DNA from: Thiotrichaceae bacterium | GTDB taxonomy: Bacteria > Pseudomonadota > Gammaproteobacteria > Thiotrichales > Thiotrichaceae | DNA length: 8,461 bases | Reading direction: 5' to 3' | Assembly (NCBI GenBank): GCA_027008665.1 | Contig: JALVEA010000349.1 | Location: 1-8,461, forward strand | Shown: piece by piece, positions 6,645 through 8,461 of the stretch | How positions within the stretch are numbered: the first letter of the stretch is position 1 | Layout of the letters: each line of letters opens with the position of its first letter | Position numbers and translations under genes: made by a program | Notes under the pieces: model-generated | Database searches by the model: none | What the model was told of the DNA's origin: nothing | The model's input: only the letters and a program-made list of their open reading frames with translations

Positions 6645-7664
6645 TTATCTAGATACAATAATACTGTTTTTAACTTGTTGATTTTTTTGATAGCGACGTT
6701 GCATTGTTCTTTGGGCAGCTTTAGCTGCTCGTTGGCTAGTATAATTTCCTATTCTTACACGGAATAAAGTTTTACCATTTTTGGATGTTTTATTAATGTA
6801 GGAGTTATAGCCTTCTTTGTGCATCACATTTTTTAGATTAGTGGCTCGCGAAGAACTTGATGTTGCTAATAACTGGATCGAATAGTGACCCTTTTTGTCA
6901 TCGGAAGCGCTTGTGGATTGTTTCTCTTTTTCTCTTTCTCTATTTCTTTTCCTTTCTGCCCTACGTTGTTCGCGTTCTTTTCTCGCTCTACTTTTTCTGA
7001 CAGATTCTTCCGTTACAAGACCGTAGTTTGCGCTTCTTCTCCTTTCTCCTTCTAAGCGTGGACGATAGGTTCTTCTTTTAGCCTCTGAGTCATCAGAGCT
7101 TGCAACAACAACTCCTTTAGAGGAGCGAGTGATAGAACCACTGCTATTTTGGCGATGAGTGGTTGAACTACCACTGTGGGCGCTAGCAACAACATCCCCT
7201 TCACTACTAGAATTGCTTGTGCTGCGTATAGAGGCTCTTGGTCTTCTTTGGTGTTCTGGATCTTTATTAATATTATCCACAAATTTACGTTTTTCATTTT
7301 TAGGGGGGCGAAGCGTGAAATCAAGATCATTTCCCTTATTTTTAAAGGTATTAATTGCAGTTTCTTTGATTTTTATATCTTTGGTTGCCTGATTAACTTT
7401 ATCGGCGGCTCCCTCTGCTGAAGCAACAACGGATTCACTAACGCTACTATTATTCGTTTTTTGTGTCAGATTACTATTAGAATCACCACCTTTTAAAGCA
7501 GGGATATTTAGACTTTTCTTGACCTCCTGTGCGCCTGGTAAGCTCATATCAACGACTGCTTGACGTTCCTGACCTTTACCTTTTAACAAATAACCGATGA
7601 GCAGTGCTGCAAGGATTGCAAGTACAGCAGCACCAATCCCGCGTTTGACCATTGTTCTGTTCAT
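6645..7664 (-). CDS. dedD: DedD-like SPOR-domain cell division protein
   Basis: DedD is a bitopic inner-membrane protein whose periplasmic SPOR domain binds denuded septal peptidoglycan during division. The 339-residue product has a short basic cytoplasmic N-terminus, one membrane helix (about 9-27), a long linker (28-258) and a C-terminal SPOR domain (259-339). The SPOR domain starts GHYSIQLLATSSS and contains TLFRVRIGNYTSQRAA. Position between folC and cvpA matches E. coli dedD, which supports the name; the linker itself has no recognisable homology. The linker is Ser-rich, then strongly basic with alternating Arg/Lys/Glu at 223-248, and holds three VVAS motifs (near 80, 159 and 187). E. 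coli DedD is only about 220 residues, so the extra length is all linker. The ATG at 7664 has AAGGA (7673-7677) 8 nt upstream; a later ATG (7652) lacks one. Confidence 0.88.
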   Translation of the reverse strand: MNRTMVKRGIGAAVLAILAALLIGYLLKGKGQERQAVVDMSLPGAQEVKKSLNIPALKGGDSNSNLTQKTNNSSVSESVVASAEGAADKVNQATKDIKIKETAINTFKNKGNDLDFTLRPPKNEKRKFVDNINKDPEHQRRPRASIRSTSNSSSEGDVVASAHSGSSTTHRQNSSGSITRSSKGVVVASSDDSEAKRRTYRPRLEGERRRSANYGLVTEESVRKSRARKEREQRRAERKRNREREKEKQSTSASDDKKGHYSIQLLATSSSSRATNLKNVMHKEGYNSYINKTSKNGKTLFRVRIGNYTSQRAAKAAQRTMQRRYQKNQQVKNSIIVSR

Positions 7665-7705
7665 TTTCTAATTCCTTTTAAATAGATATTAATAAACATT
7701 TAAAT

Positions 7706-7711
7706 ATTATA
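7706..7711 (-). promoter_or_regulatory. Possible -10 hexamer for dedD
   Basis: A perfect TATAAT sits 42 bp before the dedD ATG in the 133-bp folC-dedD gap. The -35 region at 17 bp spacing (ACTCAA) is poor and there is no extended -10 TG, so in such AT-rich DNA this may be chance. If real, dedD can be expressed separately from folC. Confidence 0.3.
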
Positions 7712-7798
7712 ATTTCCAGACATGATGATTGAGTTACTTGGGGGGTATTTCCAATAATAACATTGAAGTTTTCTTCTTTAACACTGACACTTGATATG

Positions 7799-8461
7799 CT
7801 AAAGCGATTCCAATACGCCTGATACTAGCAGAAAAGAACCAAACACGACTAGTCTGTCGTTACATTCTAATGTATTTATAATATCTTGCATTGCTTTTTT
7901 AAAGTTATTATTCATTATAATGGTATGATTTATACCCAATTTTTCAAATTGTGACTGAAGTTGAATTGCAGAGCATCCTCTTTCATCATCAAGAGAGATA
8001 AGACACCATTGATCGATAACTCCATTAAAAGGGGCAATAATACCAGCAAGGTCTTTGTCTTTTAAGACGGAAAATAAAGAGACGGTTTTTCCTGAAACAG
8101 GGTGATTGCTCAAATAAAGAGCAAGTTGTTCGGCTGCCTGTGGATTATGTGCTACATCAACTAATACTTGGGGACAAGTTGAAACCGTTTGCAAGCGTCC
8201 AGCGAGTTTGGTATTTATTAAACCTATTTGCATCGCCTCTAAAGGAACTGCTAGCTGTGTTTGTAATTGCTCAATAGTGGCAATGACATGAGCGGCATTA
8301 TCCAGTTGAAATTGTCCTTTTAAAGCAGGAAAAGGAAGTTTTAAGGAGATATTTTGCTGATAAAAATGCCATTCCCATTGTTTGAGGGTATTTTGTTGTT
8401 TAGGAGGCAAAGATTCAAGTAAGGATAAAGAGAAATCACGATTACGCTGAATAAGCTGTGC
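7799..8461 (-). CDS. folC: Folylpolyglutamate synthase / dihydrofolate synthase, C-terminal part (5' end outside window)
   Basis: FolC adds glutamate to dihydropteroate and then extends the glutamate tail of folates, in the cytosol with ATP. The frame runs off the right edge without a stop; 220 residues are present, about half of the family's ~420. This is the end of the Mur-ligase central domain plus the C-terminal ligase domain. Landmarks are PFPALKGQFQLDNAAHVIAT (substrate-loop and Asn region), KLAGRLQTVS, the conserved DVAHNPQAAE (DVAHNP at 8158-8141), LKDKD, and the C-terminal GSFLLVSGVLE, all matching E. coli FolC. The Walker-type ATP site lies outside the window. The TAG stop is at 7801-7799. 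No clear terminator separates it from dedD. The position next to dedD is the usual gammaproteobacterial order. Confidence 0.94.
   Translation of the reverse strand, partial: AQLIQRNRDFSLSLLESLPPKQQNTLKQWEWHFYQQNISLKLPFPALKGQFQLDNAAHVIATIEQLQTQLAVPLEAMQIGLINTKLAGRLQTVSTCPQVLVDVAHNPQAAEQLALYLSNHPVSGKTVSLFSVLKDKDLAGIIAPFNGVIDQWCLISLDDERGCSAIQLQSQFEKLGINHTIIMNNNFKKAMQDIINTLECNDRLVVFGSFLLVSGVLESL

Noticed and set aside
7303..7308. G6 tract in dedD, with another G6 at 7740-7745 upstream, as phase-variable tracts.
   Set aside because: Six bases is short for slipped-strand variation, and the dedD frame is intact through the SPOR domain.
1..8461. CRISPR array, tRNA, rRNA, insertion sequence or prophage genes.
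   Set aside because: No spaced direct repeats, tRNA cloverleaf, rRNA stretch, transposase or integrase frame was seen; nearly all the DNA is accounted for by the listed genes.

Overview
The window looks like chromosomal DNA from an AT-rich gammaproteobacterium (GC around 40% by eye, not computed). Two things point that way. One is a full-length RapA with the enterobacterial-type architecture. The other is the gene order folC-dedD-cvpA-purF on the minus strand, which matches the E. coli folC-dedD-cvpA-purF block. Sequence divergence from E. coli suggests a lineage outside Enterobacterales, possibly a Thiotrichales-like group, but that assignment is a guess.

Layout, left to right. Positions 1-472 (+) hold the 3' end of gor (glutathione reductase). 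Positions 593-3487 (+) hold rapA (RNA polymerase-recycling ATPase). RapA runs tail-to-tail, with 7 bp between stop codons, into a minus-strand series. Read in its own direction, that series is folC (3' part, enters at 8461), dedD (SPOR-domain division protein), cvpA, purF, an exported L,D-transpeptidase, and a small Cys-rich Kazal-like lipoprotein that ends at 3495.

Transcription units inferred from spacing and signals. folC and dedD are separated by 133 bp containing a TATAAT hexamer. dedD and cvpA are separated by 171 bp containing a 19-bp inverted repeat and a good sigma-70-like promoter (TTGCCA-17-TACAAT) for cvpA. From cvpA onward the four genes are packed tightly: a 14-bp gap, a 62-65-bp overlap, then a 12-bp gap whose Shine-Dalgarno overlaps the previous stop. 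They are probably one operon linking purine synthesis (PurF) with envelope functions (CvpA, L,D-transpeptidase, lipoprotein).

The points most worth a second look are these. The transpeptidase signal peptide is encoded out of frame inside the 3' end of purF. The Kazal-like lipoprotein has a 15-residue insertion carrying an extra Cys pair. The DedD linker is unusually long, basic and repeat-bearing. The inverted repeat upstream of cvpA lacks a terminator U-tract. I do not see a clear novel defence, mobile or RNA-based system here; most of the window is core housekeeping DNA.
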